From: Anaerolineae bacterium
GTDB lineage: Bacteria; Chloroflexota; Anaerolineae; Anaerolineales; Villigracilaceae
Direction: 5' to 3'
Length of the DNA stretch: 8,240 bases
Assembly (NCBI GenBank): GCA_003141915.1
Contig: PLNY01000444.1
Coordinates: forward strand, 4,216-12,455
Below are positions 7,869 through 8,240 of this stretch, piece after piece. Both the position numbers and the translations under genes were made by a program. Positions within the stretch are counted from its first letter, which is position 1; the number at the start of each line of letters is the position of its first letter. The notes beneath the pieces are model-generated. The model searched no databases, had not been told where the DNA came from, and saw only the letters and a list, made by a program, of their open reading frames with translations.

Positions 7869-8240
7869 TTATGGACAGGATTCCGTACCCGCGGTCTTGG
7901 GCGCATAAACCTGAAGATTATTGCTTGGCAGACTTAGAATAGGCTGGTATTCGCACAGAATGGGAGCCGCGATATCTTGACTCCAGGCATTGTTCTCCTC
8001 CGAAAACGCCTCGCCTGTTTTGATGCCGGTATTCAGCTTCCGTGAAACGATCAATGCAAAACGATGCTGGTGAAGATCGGAATAAAACCTGGAAAGCGCC
8101 GGTTGATTATTCGACATCGCAATTTCCATCAGTTCCACAAGTTCATCATCCGGCACGAGCGGCACATCGCGGATGTAATCAAACGCGACCAGTTGGCGTT
8201 CCGAAATAAAGAGAACTTCGCCCCCATGCGCCGCGGCCGG
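7869..8240 (-). CDS. C-terminal fragment of a protein homologous to the tail of the 784-residue GT-C-like protein (5' end outside window)
   Basis: The frame is open from the right edge to TAA at 7871-7869, giving 123 residues with no start in view; an internal GTG at 8165 is not a credible start because the homology extends upstream of it. By hand alignment it matches the final ~120 residues of the 784-residue protein at about 40% identity. Shared blocks include ERQLVAFDY/DQRQLLTFNY, VPD, RFxLIV, AFS[ED]ENNxW and LCxYQP. Two cysteines, C96 in ILCEYQP and C122 in TESCP, line up with C754 and C779 of the relative. The fragment is soluble in character and contains no membrane segment. By analogy, the whole protein is probably another large GT-C-like membrane protein with an extracytoplasmic tail, and would be the upstream member of this gene row. 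The membrane part lies outside the window, so its identity is inferred from the tail only. Confidence 0.85.
   Translation of the reverse strand, partial: PAAAHGGEVLFISERQLVAFDYIRDVPLVPDDELVELMEIAMSNNQPALSRFYSDLHQHRFALIVSRKLNTGIKTGEAFSEENNAWSQDIAAPILCEYQPILSLPSNNLQVYAPKTAGTESCP

Noticed and set aside
7869..8165. A 98-residue standalone small gene starting at an internal GTG
   Set aside because: The frame stays open to the window edge and the 25 upstream codons also align to the 784-residue protein, so this is the end of a larger gene.

Overview
The window is a stretch of one tightly packed gene row, with every convincing gene on the minus strand, so transcription runs from the right edge to the left edge. 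Seven protein genes are visible; the first (right edge) and last (left edge) are cut by the window. No RNA gene, CRISPR array, mobile element or clear terminator was seen. The plus-strand open frames are shadows of the minus-strand genes. Base composition looks roughly balanced. The style (many large polytopic glycosyltransferase-like membrane proteins, a GT4 enzyme starting MKILLINSEYPPIGGG, class I methyltransferases) reminds me of Anaerolineae-type Chloroflexota, but this is recall-based inference and not proven by any marker gene here.

Layout in transcription order: (1) 8240-7869, the C-terminal 123 residues of a protein whose end matches the extracytoplasmic tail of gene 6; (2) 7847-7143, a SAM-dependent methyltransferase with a GTG start and a good Shine-Dalgarno; (3) 7138-5996, a GT4 family (GT-B fold) glycosyltransferase; (4) 5994-5242, a second and unrelated-looking SAM methyltransferase, also starting with GTG; then the only sizeable gap (about 75 nt); (5) 5166-4162, a UPF0104/LPG_synthase_TM (YbhN/AglD-like) membrane protein; (6) 4165-1811, a 784-residue GT-C-like membrane protein with an internally duplicated N-terminal membrane module and a soluble C-terminal tail; (7) 1814-1 (continuing past the left edge), a second, different GT-C-like membrane protein of at least 604 residues. 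Junctions 5/6 and 6/7 are 4-nt ATGA overlaps; 2/3 and 3/4 are separated by 4 and 1 nt.

Taken together this looks like a surface glycan or glycolipid pathway. A cytoplasmic GT4 enzyme would add a sugar to a carrier or lipid, the two methyltransferases would modify the sugar, lipid or a linked group, the UPF0104 protein would act in the membrane, and the GT-C-like proteins would use polyprenyl-phosphate sugars on the outer face. The roles are inferred from family membership; the actual substrate cannot be read from the sequence. The most distinctive signals are the duplicated membrane module in gene 6, and a conserved C-terminal domain (about 40% identical by hand alignment, with a shared cysteine pair and an FS-[DE]-ENN-x-W signature) present in both gene 1 and gene 6, which bracket genes 2-5.
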